Part shown: piece after piece, positions 33,801 to 44,089 of the stretch
How positions within the stretch are numbered: position 1 is the stretch's first letter
Layout: each line of letters begins with the position of its first letter
Source of the DNA: Karstenula rhodostoma CBS 690.94
Lineage: Eukaryota; Ascomycota; Dothideomycetes; Pleosporales; Didymosphaeriaceae
Direction: 5' to 3'
Assembly (NCBI GenBank): GCA_010093485.1
Contig: MU001503.1
Span: forward strand, 132,224 to 196,223
Length of the DNA stretch: 64,000 bases
Position numbers and translations under genes: made by a program
Notes under the pieces: model-generated
Databases searched by the model: none
The model's input: the letters and a program-made list of their open reading frames with translations, nothing else
Told to the model about the DNA's origin: nothing

Positions 33801-33890
33801 AACGATCGAGTTCCGCAGGGACAACCTAGTCGAGCGTCGAGCGTGCGACGATGAGGAAGAAGAAGGCTGTCGAGAAGAACTGTTAGCCAT
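30834..33890 (-). CDS. Large, mostly disordered protein with a central conserved Cys/His region
   Basis: Single exon, 1018 residues from ATG at 33890; an upstream in-frame ATG at 33935 would add 15. The N-terminal 420 residues are low-complexity (SSSSSSH, Pro/Gln/Tyr-rich). The middle (about 430-690) is ordered-looking: EIQDFILGYPSSRNK, then CRFVDCPNR, a WYRIAFDE motif and CGFVHLYCMERFLDF, which together could bind zinc (inference from Cys-x4-Cys and a later Cys...His-x2-Cys). Basic stretches such as KKMSRNKGRKKGKN and many RRSRR/KRKR motifs point to the nucleus. The C terminus is again disordered. I do not know the family name or function. It is divergent from the rhodopsin-like gene at 35690. 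Confidence 0.75.
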   Translation of the reverse strand: MANSSSRQPSSSSSSHARRSTRLSLRNSIVGTPGRASRQPSIRRASSRVDPNLDLNDFDWGELPEFYDEDDGLQNRADFTFNGFVEPEYAIEQPLNGVPAGHAPINYYNNPNVAVPSTPHSASFPPTNRHQQAIPVVINGQTLMLSQEQVDAMNAVVPGLAPQAMLTDGKRTSVPKSPGLRKHRQSQFRAQATYNDPFVGSEHIDPSELDFNAFPKYPTYPEPTAYHGGYADTRQTQPYYQGTQWQGVPSPGGRHLQLQPPEPEYLQPAYPQQVSAPSQYLFQDLNFDGLYANEYQTRSNQSAYTSRNYSPGHGRRNPPVEPKKSVRQDKPRASVFDRDANEQYQKPKIAAFNPEVRINKTTRGITTRTAKINQYDPRNYYTYTPHPLGTETQPHGAPWNHPNSPYTHKYRDSSLKEYDGGEEIAIYELENREMSPDEIQDFILGYPSSRNKLTLRIQVTPGDSGRRYRSGADKCRFVDCPNRVGGLPATIKHGWYRIAFDERDDDEYDPFAANCGFVHLYCMERFLDFEYICRKANVMVDFRAHMRNEPRGIFAAAFSGKQLGAGQLAEQFVLHARTKLPGNAPRQRGDHHGVRRMREFQNYPVTRPYNGQIWDPTYNFEDTLSYHMNLRMEEERAAAQMAQFAAKGLGPTVLSVHRGDLGMQAEANIREKQVKKMSRNKGRKKGKNVPNTYAFNGNSSFDIEVRRRIKRAEDVLKKRSLEPRVRRAPQDTDHELEDIDEEEGGEVAPNHFGRQPWELPDDASDVEDGHTFREGTRRSRRIEGKQPVYRDEPDIGQTYELRPERSFKRSFRGYEQSQQNTDQFTYGQAQQYLQNAYAHNGYAQGFMEEPAPKRKRSAVPPPGYARARSWQPDPFPQPQLWQPDNNEYGADLNDLFVDTNLAPSPKRKRSSRNDEQQQQLAQYRTRRLSSMVGSVPASSIMRHPGSRTPSGSKRHASFNNQPVSQQKTFRSDAPPHNVQPRMLKELEDVSTSPRGSKPDVSAGRTLRSGRSLSGLSPD

Positions 33891-35689
33891 CTTGATATAG
33901 TAGCGAAGCGATGTTTGTTTTTTCCACTTGAGCACTATCGAAGTGTTAGTGTTTGGGCGTAGGTATTCCTCTTGGACACTGTCAAAGTGTCCTTCGAGAT
34001 CCGATGGTAGAGCAGTATGACAAGCTACAGGCTCTTATACGGGAGTGCAGTCAACATATGGGAAATCATGTTAGGTCACAACGCCCTCTCACAACGGCCA
34101 CAGAAATCTTTGTGCAATAACAGCCATTTAAAACAAGCTAGTGATATAATTAGGATTAAACAATGAACCTTTCCGTGTGGCACAATGCCACCACGAGGGA
34201 GAACCATCGACTCGGGCCTATACAAGGGCGGCGAACAATGAGGCCGACAAAGCGAGAACATGGCGCTGTGAGACGACATTGTGGCTTCGATCACTGTCGC
34301 CGAAGAGTCGGAAGTGGGAGAAACAACGCTCATTTGATATCTATCTTGGAAAATGTCAGCGTCCAGTCAATCAATGAACGGGTGCTCAAAATCTCGAAAA
34401 GAGTTCTATCATAAGGTCTCCAAGCGTGCATCCACATGGTTTATTGCGGTACAGGTCTGTGATATTGCTGTGTGTAATAATCATGAAAAAAGAAAAGGGT
34501 GGCACGATGCGTACGTACCTGATAATTTCACGGAACTCTTCTGTGCTGTGCTTAAGTACGATTAGTCTGCGGCGTCGTAGCTGTTCAGCTGAGTCGCAAC
34601 ACTGTTCGTAACGCGCTGCGACGGAGTTCAATCGTAACGGTCGACAGTGTACTCCAAAGCATCGTGGATAGACCTAGATGGGCACGGAGATGGATGTATA
34701 AGGCACCGAATGTGCATGCACGGTAGACGTGTTGAAGGTGGAATCAACAGTGGATGAGAAAGAAAACTCATTAAAAGCTCGGAATAACCTTTTCCCGTGA
34801 TGATATCGATAAGAAGGGGCTTGGCACCGGAACATCCCGACTCCCAACAACCACTTTACACATCACGACCCTACGAACTTGGCAACTTGAACGACTTGAT
34901 CCGTCTTCCGTTTTTGTTTGGTTGACCACGTGTGAAACAGGGTAACACCAGGTTCCTAACGTCGCACAATGTCTTTTGAAACATCGTGCAGGTAGTCGGA
35001 AACGTGAATGCCTTCAAACACGTCGTGCGTCACTACACCCACGGTGCTTTTCTTAGAAAGCGCAGCAAGGGACACAGAATGAAGTCTTTCGAGTTGCTGG
35101 TTGTCATTTTTACGCGACCAGCAGCGTCCTTGTTGAGACGCAGAAACTCGTGAGTGACAAAACTCATCTTTCCACTGCGATAAGTTTTCAAGACACGGTC
35201 AACTGCGTATGCGCTGCTTTGAAGCACAATGGTCAACATCGCCAATCCCTTCTTGCCATCGGCAGTTCGAAAAGCAACCTTTCACACAAGGCCCGTGGGC
35301 CGGTAGCAGTGTCATATTCGTTTTCCAATCCAGCCAGGATTGTGGTATCGCCCACTCCGGCAGAGGTCGTAAACAAGCAATGCCGGACCTAACGTCAGAC
35401 CCATGTAAATCATCGACGAAACTTGTTTGAATGCAGGCATGGTGAAGTTTCTAGTTTCTTGGCCGGCACCGTGGCCAATTAGGTCTGATCGCCTAAAGCT
35501 ATGAAGCTGCTCAGGTCTGGCTATTTCTGATATGGGTTGCTAGAAGCAAATACGGCTTGACAGCTTCCGTGAGGGTGTGGGGCCTCGATTCCTCCATAGA
35601 CGGCGTTGCATACGGTTATAGCATCAGCCAGAATATCCATTCTCAAATCCTCGCAGCGCGCGCGAATTACCTCTCTGGACCTACACGCC
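33891..35689. other. Intergenic region between divergent genes
   Basis: 1.8 kb with only short frames (under 125 codons) on both strands, none recognisable. The first few hundred bases are presumably the promoter of the minus-strand gene, the last few hundred that of the plus-strand gene. Confidence 0.5.
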
Positions 35690-37018
35690 ATGGCGCATTT
35701 GGACGAAATTATCGAGCTGGGGGAGCTGACTCTTGCTTTGGTTGTTGTGCTCCTGTTTTTAGCATGGACTACGGTTGCCCTCCGCATGTGGGTGCGTTTG
35801 AGCATCACCAAATCTCCTGGATGGGACGATGCTACAATGCTCATGACACTGGTACGTTATCCACGTTATATACAAGTGTCCATCTGATGGTTTATAGTGT
35901 CTTTTCACGTGCTACTGCGCCTTCATATTAACGATCACCTTAAGGAGCAGAGCTCATCGCCAGTTCAGTGAAATGGAAATAGCGCAAAGTCTCGTTGTTA
36001 GTTGACTCCTCCAGTGTACGTCACAGTTGCTAATTGCAACACAGTACGTGCAATTAAGCAAGGTCTTCTACATTCTCACGACAACTTTCCTCAAGATCTC
36101 CCTGGGTCTTTTCTTCTTGCGGCTGCTCACTAAACCCTGGCAAACGCGTCTCTTTCATATCATCCTTGTCATCTCCGGTGTCTTTGGCATCTTTTACTTC
36201 TTTTTTACGCTCTTCGTGTGCGGGGATCCTACAAAGCTTGCAGACAGTTTGATCGGCGCTCGCGCAAAGCACTGTGCTCCGGTCTGGTTCTCTTTGACTA
36301 CAGGCTATATCTATGGCATCATCAATGTAGTCGCCGACTGGATCTTCACGCTAATACCCATTGTCATCTTGATGGACAGCACAATGGACCGCCGTTCAAA
36401 GATCTCGGTGGGCATAGTCATGTCTTTCGCTGCTGTGGGCTCTATATCATCCATAATGCGCATGGTGTATCTGAAGGGTCTTCTATTCGAGGGCAGTGTC
36501 TCCAGTAAGTTTCCCATCTCACGAAAAAGCCAAGAACTGGGAGACTGTATTCATCATGGCGTAATACATGATGCGGTCTCTTTGCTCCTGGCTTGTAGCC
36601 GTACACACACAATGAACAATCAACTCACCAGAAGCCAGCTACTTCGATCAAAGCCACAATCTGGGCGACTGCCGAACCTGGGACCGGCATCGTGGCAGCT
36701 TCAGCTGCCATTCTTCGTCCGCTCTTTCGCATGTTATACACTGATGTGCGTGATAAATATAGAAAGTCATCAAAGCAAGACCCCACCATAACGTGGACGA
36801 CGGCAACTACAAGGGGTGGCGACACCGAGAGTGTGATAGCGCTAACATCCGTTGCGACGAAGGAGAGCCGTGATGAAAGGCTTTTAAAGGGCTCCATAGA
36901 CATGCATGAGCCTTGGGACGCTAGGTTCAGCAATGAACAGGCTCGCGTTGGGGTGGGCAGAGTTGTTGTGATCACAGCAGGTCAAGAGGTGCGAACAGTT
37001 CCGCTGAGGAAGAAATGA
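35690..37018 (+). CDS. Fungal rhodopsin-like seven-helix integral membrane protein
   Basis: Four exons, 35690-35851, 35898-35996, 36045-36504 and 36639-37018, giving 366 residues; introns of 46, 48 and 134 bp, phases consistent. The pattern is that of the fungal rhodopsin-like/PTH11-type family: a first helix VVVLLFLAWTTVALRMWVR, the SPGWDDATML motif, LSKVFYILTTTFLKISLGLFFLRLL, later helices around IYGIINVVADWIFTLIPI and FAAVGSISSIMR, then the hallmark IWATAEPGTGIVAASAAILRP. A cytoplasmic Ser/Thr-rich tail of about 90 residues ends in VPLRKK. There is no CFEM domain. Members sit in the plasma membrane, and some act as surface sensors in plant pathogens; the role here is unknown. The third intron is long for this window and a small extra exon within it cannot be excluded. 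Confidence 0.8.
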
Positions 37019-37269
37019 ATGAATTTTCGCGAAAGGACTTCTCACGAGTGACGGCCTCGGCGTTTCAGATGATCGGTGCGAGATATCCCGTGTCACCAAG
37101 GCGCGCTTAGTGATACTGAGAACACGATACCCACTTTTTTAATACTGCCATTAACGCCCTTGCCATTTTGTGGTGGCAAAGGTATCCCCTTGATTTCATG
37201 TGAGATACGACCGATCCCATTATTGATGATTAAGATATGAACCGAATACAACCTGCTGCCAAACGTCTC

Positions 37270-39230
37270 TTATTTAGCTTGACTAACGAGTTTCCACTCC
37301 TTGTTGACCCTCACAGTATCGGAAGAAGAGCTTACACCCGCACTCTTCACCGTCGGCTGACCAAGATCTGGCGGCAGGATGTTTACGAGGCTTGCTTGGA
37401 CCTTCGAGATGTCATAGGGGACACCAGGTTGCAGAGTGGCCATGTCATCGTGCCAGTAGCAGTACACCGATGGGTTTGAAGCAGTCGCTGAATTGTAGCA
37501 AGTCGAGTAGGGGTCAACGCTCCAGTCAAATTTTCCAGTGCCGGTGAAGTACAGCCTAGCCGATGTTAGCTTGAAAAACAAACAGTAGTCAGAACCTAAT
37601 ACATACGGTTGCTTAGGGTTCTTGTCACTGCAGGGCCAGGCCTTTTCCTGCGTAATGACCTTGGTGTGCGGGTTTAGAGCGTATGTGCAGTTGTAGTGCT
37701 GATCTTTCGGCTTGCCATCGTAATAAACGGCGCAGGTGTATCTTTCTACTGTTAGCGATGTTCAAGGCATTGACGGTGTAGTGCATACGTAGTATTTATG
37801 CCTTCTCCTGAAATGGCCTTGTTCTCGTAGAAAAAGAAGTCTTGGAAACCCGGACCAGTCAATCCAGCAGTGAACCTCTTGAGCGTTGCACTATTGGGGT
37901 TGTCTACAGGATATGGGTATGTTTCAAAGAACATTCCACGGTAGTAGAAGGTAGGGTTGATGATACTGTCGAAGGTGCATCCTCCATGCACGGGGTATGC
38001 TGTGATGAGAGAAAACGGGGGAAGAGTCTGTTTTGCCGTTTGCTTCCCATCGATTGAACGAGAAGATGCCGTATCAGTGCAGATCGTGACGACATCATCG
38101 GCGGTGCCTGTGATACCTGGAGTCGAGGTACATTTGAGAGGTATGGCAGAGCTGCCAGACGCAACGATAACGGTCCTACGCAACATTTCAGAAGATGTAC
38201 CATTGAAATAACCAGCTTTTCAAAAAAGAGGGGTTGGTACTTACGGGTTGACATTTGTTTTAGGGTTCTCGAGGCAGTACCACAATTGCTCGACCTTCAA
38301 GTTGAAATTGGGTGCCGCTCCCGACCACGAAACATCAAGCGTGATTTCGTTGAATTTGCCGCCAGTGCATCGTAGGATGGCGGGTAGGTTGTAGTTGTTG
38401 TACGAGGGCGTGAAACCGCACTTCACAGTGTGAGATATCGCATTGTTGGTAACGTTGAGGCTGAGATATTGGCCTTTCGACAAAAAGTTGGAATTATTGC
38501 TGTCGACACAGATTTCTTCTGGAATGTACCATTTCTTGCATTGACTCTTGGTGTAGTTCTTGTATTCGACTGGTTCACGAGATTAGCGATCGTTGAGGAT
38601 ATTCTTATAAGGTTATAGATCAGAGCTCATACCTCCGGAGACCTCCCACTGATCTTCTCCAACTTTGGCGCAGGTCGGCGCATCGTAGCCGACTGGTGGA
38701 GATGGCTGTGCCGGGGTGAGTGGAACTGGCAGAGTGAGACCGCCTTGTGCGAGGTAGGTTATCGGAGAAACGCAATCGTCACCATCACAAGAGGTGATTG
38801 CGGTGCTTCCTGATGCTGTAAAGATTGTCCTACAAAATGGTCAATTTGGCTATTCTAAAACACAGCTAGGATCTTACCTGTCGCCCTCATCACTGCAATA
38901 CCAGAACTCGGTAACACTGATCACGTTGTTTCCATCCGCCCCCTTCTTCCACGTGACCGTCTTCCCACTGCTCCCGGCGGATCCGTCGCAGTTTTCTTTA
39001 CCGGGTGAGCATTTTATGAACGCGCAACAGTCATTGGATGTAGAAGCTCGGTTTTCTACTTGAAAAGTGGCAACGCCTCTCTTGACCACGTAGTCTTTGA
39101 TTGTCCATGAGGGAATGGTAAGAGATTTGTCGGTGCATCGTCCAGATGGCCATGTCGGCGTAGGAGGAATATCAATGGCTGCAGCGCTGGATGCTAACAG
39201 AAATTGGACAATCAAAGAAAGACTCATCAT
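37270..39230 (-). CDS. Secreted protein with tandem WYC-ending domains
   Basis: Six exons on the minus strand: 39230-38878, 38829-38633, 38569-38245, 38175-37789, 37741-37607 and 37555-37270. All phases close, giving 560 residues. The N terminus (MMSLSLIVQFLLASSAAA) is a good signal peptide, with cleavage expected before IDIPP; there is no later membrane segment or anchor. Two related cysteine-containing domains follow, about residues 30-120 and 185-290, each ending in FWYCSDE or LWYCLEN. A less similar cysteine-rich C-terminal region contains YTCAVYYDG and NCTYALNP. Several N-glycosylation sequons (NYT, NVT, NCT) are present. I do not recognise the family. It could be a cell-surface or apoplastic protein, perhaps effector-like (inference). 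It is tail-to-tail with the rhodopsin-like gene, 250 bp apart. Confidence 0.7.
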
Positions 39231-42060
39231 GTTGGTATTGCGGAACTTGTCAAGAATGAGATTTATGATCGCCGCCAGCGTGTCAGGCAAAGACGATCAT
39301 CCCACCTTATATGTACCGCGCCCTCTCGTTGACAGGAGGTTGAGTTAGAGTGGATGGCCTGATCCACCACAATAAGAACACAGCCATCCCATCATCCTGT
39401 GTTTAGCCTGGCATTTTCGATTTGGAACCCTTGAAAAAGACAGTTGTGAACGAGCCCAACGGGCGTATTTCCAGTGTCACTGCTTTTGCAATCTCCTTGC
39501 GATCTGGAAACGGCAACAGCTAGTTGTATTTGACTGCGGGGATAATTGTCCCGTAGAGGAAGTCACCAGGTGAGTATAGATTGAATGGCTGACAGTGACT
39601 AACCAAATAGGCAAATGGCAACCCTGGTTCAATCAGTTTATCCGAGCTTTCAACAGGTGATACTCCGCCCCATTGGCTTAATGTTTGGGTTTCTCAAATA
39701 TGTAGGCCTGCAACTTTAGCGACCATTGCGCTGAATCCTGTATCTACGAAACTTCCGAATTTGTAGCTTGGGCGAACAGCTTGCGTAACCTGTTCTGGAC
39801 ATCGAGAATAAGACCGATAACACCTTCCGTGGAGAGTTAACAACGTCTTTGTACTGAACAATAATGTGCGATATGGGGAGGAGTTCGCCGTTCACGTTAC
39901 TCGGCGTTGCCGTTCTTCCGGATGCACCACTGCGAGCTAAAACAGAGCAATCCAAATCATCCGTGCGGGGTTGCTGTACCATGGGTCGAGACCTTGAACG
40001 AACAGTTCTCGTGACCACACCTGTGAAAGTAATCGTAGCCTATCTTCCAACAAATCCGTAGCTGTCACAGTAAACATGTAAATCTTCGGGAAGCACTGAG
40101 TAGCTTTGAGCGCTCAACGCGCGAATGCATCGATTTCAAGCTCCAATCGTGGATGAAGAGAACGGTGGTCGTAAATGTGTAGGATCCCAGGATGTCGTCT
40201 GAAGCAGTGTCACAGAGATCAGCAATAGCCGGCGCCTGTACGTATGGTGTGGTTATTTCAGCCTCAGGCAAATGACGATTATGCGACCCATCTTACGAAA
40301 ATAGTTAAGATGGAGTTTACGCGCGCCGAAGCCGCTACCGGCCTCTGATACCACGGCGGAGCATTGTGTGCTCTACCAATGAGGAAACTGGACGTGAAAA
40401 GGCTCGGTAGCCGAGCTTCTCAAGACCTCAATCTCACTGGCAATTGCCTGATCGTCTTTGCCTCACCATCGCCTTTCCAGGGTTCCGTGGTTAGTACCCC
40501 CAGCCCTGCAACGCATGCTGTCGATAAAGGATATCTTGATGATGGGCTACGTGAGATGCCGACCGCCAGTATGGTCTCCACCAGGATATTGGAGGATGAT
40601 CGGATCGCCGTGGTGGTTGGTGGAGTCGTGCTACGCGAGAATGCTGCGCGGTCGATGTAACACAGGTCGCTCGTGCCGGGTACTGTTAATTGTGAATGCG
40701 CATGGAGAATTAATAGTACAGCTGCGTGCACGAGGGCGGGTAAAGCTTATCAATACAGCTCTGCTGGATTGGGGGTCGTACAGTAGTAGGAAGCGGCAAC
40801 CCTGTCCACGTTACGGGTAATCAAGACTGCATGTCTCAAAAGAGCACGAGACACGAGCTGCTGTTGTGGACCTTTTTTTGTTTCTTTCCAAGAAGGGCAT
40901 GTTACCGACTTGGAGTCTGGGGCAGTGATAGGGACAAAAGAGGATGGTGTATCCGCATGAACGAGGCTTTCAGGTACGTGGCAACAGCCCTGTCTAAGAC
41001 GTGAGTTCTGAGCCTGAGCCTTCTAGAAGGTGTGACTTGAAACCCTTGATGTCAGTGACAGCAGTAGTCAGCAATGCGAACGTCCCGACAGCATGGGGCG
41101 GGTTGTCGGCGAGAAGGAGGAAACTGCATGAACATGTCGATCAGGACTGTAGGATAACTCTCGTTGCTGAAACAAGTCCATGGCAAGTCGGTCCTTGAAG
41201 AGATTCAGGTCGTTATCGTGGGCTTTTCACATCGCCTTTACTTGGTGAATGTGGAGGAGCCGAGAGGCGTATCGTGGTGATGGATGTGTGGAGCGAAGGT
41301 GCTAGCAGCATACAGTTGGAGCAGCAATCGCATCGATGCAGGCGTCAGACAAGCCCTCAGGCTGGCCAGTTGGTGTTTGCCGTGTTGTCGGAGGTGTTGG
41401 TGCTGGGGGTCCTGGTACGAAACTCGATCTGCCTCATCGCATATCAGCCGATGGAGCATCGGCCGCAGGGCAACCGCGGCCCCGCTTCTGTCCGATGCGT
41501 CGTCCGGCGCACACCCCAACCTCAGCCCCCACCGCGGAGCTCCCAAGCGCTTCAATGGATCCCTTCGCGCTTGCATATCTGCGTCCGTTATTGGGATGGC
41601 AGCGTAGCAGCTTGTGGCCCCGTGGCGTTTTTGTGACACCTCCTCGCCGTGCGCGCGCCCGTTCACGCGTTCAGCGCCCTCCCTGATCTCGCGCCTGGCG
41701 TAATTGGATCTGGCTATGTGATACGAGGTACGCATCTGCTCGGCAGCAGCCGAATACTCCCTTGCCGCCTGCGATGCTGCTATACTTGTCTGCTCTGTCT
41801 TCTTTACCGTCCCGATCCCTCCTCCATGCATACGTTCAGACACCTAGCCCCATCAGCTTCGTACACCGAGTCGTTCTTTTAACAAGCCTCCAATCCACCC
41901 TACGTCCACTTGTGTAACAAGCCTATTCACGGTACTTCGCTATCTCGGTATCTCCCGTCTTGATATTTTTGCCTGGGTGTTTATCTGCCTCTTAATAACG
42001 CCGAGCCTGCATGTCGACACCTTAAACTCTTTCTTTCAATCTTGCCTGAGGCACCTCGGT
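39231..42060. other. Long intergenic region
   Basis: 2.8 kb between divergent genes. Frames of up to 200 codons occur, for example on the minus strand at 41238-41843, but they are of poor, repetitive composition and overlap frames of equal quality on the other strand, so I call none. No tRNA-like B box was seen. The pyrimidine-rich part before 42060 fits a long 5' leader of the RGS gene. Confidence 0.45.
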
Positions 42061-44089
42061 ATGCTCAGCATGTCTCCTGTTCGAATTATACGTTCTCTCA
42101 ATGGAGGCGATGCCAACTTCGATACTGCTGGCATCATCTACGTGGTGGTCGCCATACTCTACACCATCGTTCTCGCTGTCGAGCTTTTCCTTCTCTATCG
42201 CCAACGCGCGGCATTTTGTGTTCGAATCCGGGGCCCCGACATTGTATTCACCTCCGTTTCCATGCTCCATGTCTACCTAGTTCTGGTACTGCTGGTATAT
42301 CCACTGAACGGTCATTGGCCTTGTTCGGCTGAATTTTGGGTCATGTCCATATTCCTCCCATTGGGGATGGCGATCTTTCAAGGTAGGCTTCCATTAGACT
42401 GCAGTATCACATAGCTAAACATTTTCAGCCTGCAATGCCAGAGTCCTCACAGCATACGAGAGCCAGCGTCGGTTAAAAGCAGACTTCTTGGCTGGTGCGC
42501 GCAAGAAGCGACTCTCTTTGACGCCGAAGGGCCTCTTCGGAGCCTGGCTGAGCCTTGACGCAGCAGCAAAGGTGTACTTAGGCACTGTCATTGGGCTTGT
42601 CATCTCGGTATATCCCTCCTTTCCAGTGCGGTAACGAGTCAAAGTCTGGCCATATGATCCAGCTCTATGTGGCACTGTAGCTTCAATACGTTTAGCTGCT
42701 AATCGTGACAGTTGCTTCCGGCAATCGGCCTCTTTTTTGGCTCTAGGCGCTTCCATGCCTCGTATGGTTCTTTCGGCCCCACCGTAGGCCCGCGGGAGTG
42801 CCGCCGAGGAGCTGAATGGTAATTCTCTTTATGGAACATCGACCATTCCGGTAGCTGATAGTTCCAGGATCCCATCTATTTTTGTCCAGCTATTCTGGAC
42901 GGCGATCGTCGGACCTTGGATCCTCTGGAAGATACGAAATGTGCACGATGTTCACTCCTGGGCATGGCAGACAAGGCTCGCAATCTTCGCAGGGTACGTG
43001 GTCGCTCTATTTCTGTACCAGCATGAGCTGACATAACCTCTAAGTTTACCCGGCACCCCTCTGTGGATCGCCTTCACTCAGGGAGAGATTCCCGGAATGC
43101 GGGCCATAACTGAATATTTCCCTGCAGCAGGCTGGTGAGTCTACACTTTGCAACAGCTAGACCTCGTTCCGAAGTATTCTTGTCCACGCGGGCACGGTTG
43201 CATGCGCGTTATCGTCCGTGGGTGGCGTTCGCGAAAAGCAATTACTGCACTGGGGGATAATGAATACGATCTTGTTTCGTTTTGGGACCGGGCGGCTATG
43301 CAGTCGAGCGCATCGCTAATACTGTCCGATAGGTTTATTCCTTCCCTAGTTGTATGTCAGCAAGTCCTCATCTTGATTCCCCTACGGGATGCCGCCAAGA
43401 ATAGAACGACACAGCGACGATCCCCCTCTATGTTGACTGACACGGACTCGCTCACTTCCACTCCTTCGAACATCTCCGAAAAATCTCCAGCATCGATACT
43501 GAGCAAAGAACTGAAGCTCAGGGCTAGCATGCAAGCGCTCGAGGCCAGCATTGAGCACAACATCGAGTCGCTTATTGAGTGGACTGCATCGCGCGAATTC
43601 ACTGCCGAAAATACCATCTTCCTTCGCGAAGTACGAAACTTCAAAAAGAAATGGTCCGCTCTACGCACCGTCACAACCGCCCAAAGACGCCAGATGTACA
43701 CGGAAGCGTCCCTCATATTCTTCACTCTCGTCAACCCGTTCACCGCAGAGACACCGATCAACATCGAGTACAAGATCTTCAAGAAGCTGCAAGAACAATT
43801 CGAGGGTATGGAGTACGATCCGTACATGCCTACAAATCGCAGCACAAGCCCCGTTGGAGATAACGTTGTCTGTCCATGGGAGAACACACTGGATCGTCCA
43901 GCCAGTATGGAATCAAACGTCAGCGGCGCGAGTGTATCGAGCACCTCGAGCACGAAAAGCCTTGTTCCTAGTCAGTTCACCGAGGACGTCTTTGACCCTG
44001 CATTCGAAAGCATCAAATACCTTGTCTTCACCAACACCTGGCCGCGATATGTCGATGCAGAGATGTCGAACAACCCACGTTCACCATAG
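42061..44089 (+). CDS. Seven-helix protein with C-terminal RGS domain (GprK-like)
   Basis: Six exons: 42061-42382, 42429-42607, 42712-42818, 42868-42993, 43045-43134 and 43333-44089, giving 526 residues, all phases consistent. Helices are visible at IIYVVVAILYTIVLAVELFLL, FTSVSMLHVYLVLVLLVY, FLPLGMAIF, VYLGTVIGLVISLLPAIGLFF, IFVQLFWTAIVGPWILW, FAGLPGTPLWIAFT and WFIPSLVVCQQVLILIPL. After a Ser/Thr-rich linker, residues about 345-440 form an RGS domain (IEWTASREFTAENTIFLREV; later FTAETPINIEYKIFKKL). RGS domains speed GTP hydrolysis on G-alpha subunits, so this is a membrane receptor or G-protein regulator like Aspergillus GprK. The start could also be ATG 42070. The last intron is 198 bp, long for this gene. 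Confidence 0.85.

Noticed and set aside
41238..41843. 201-codon minus-strand frame
   Set aside because: Three overlapping plus-strand frames are just as long-lived; no domain or splice pattern, and composition alone explains the openness.
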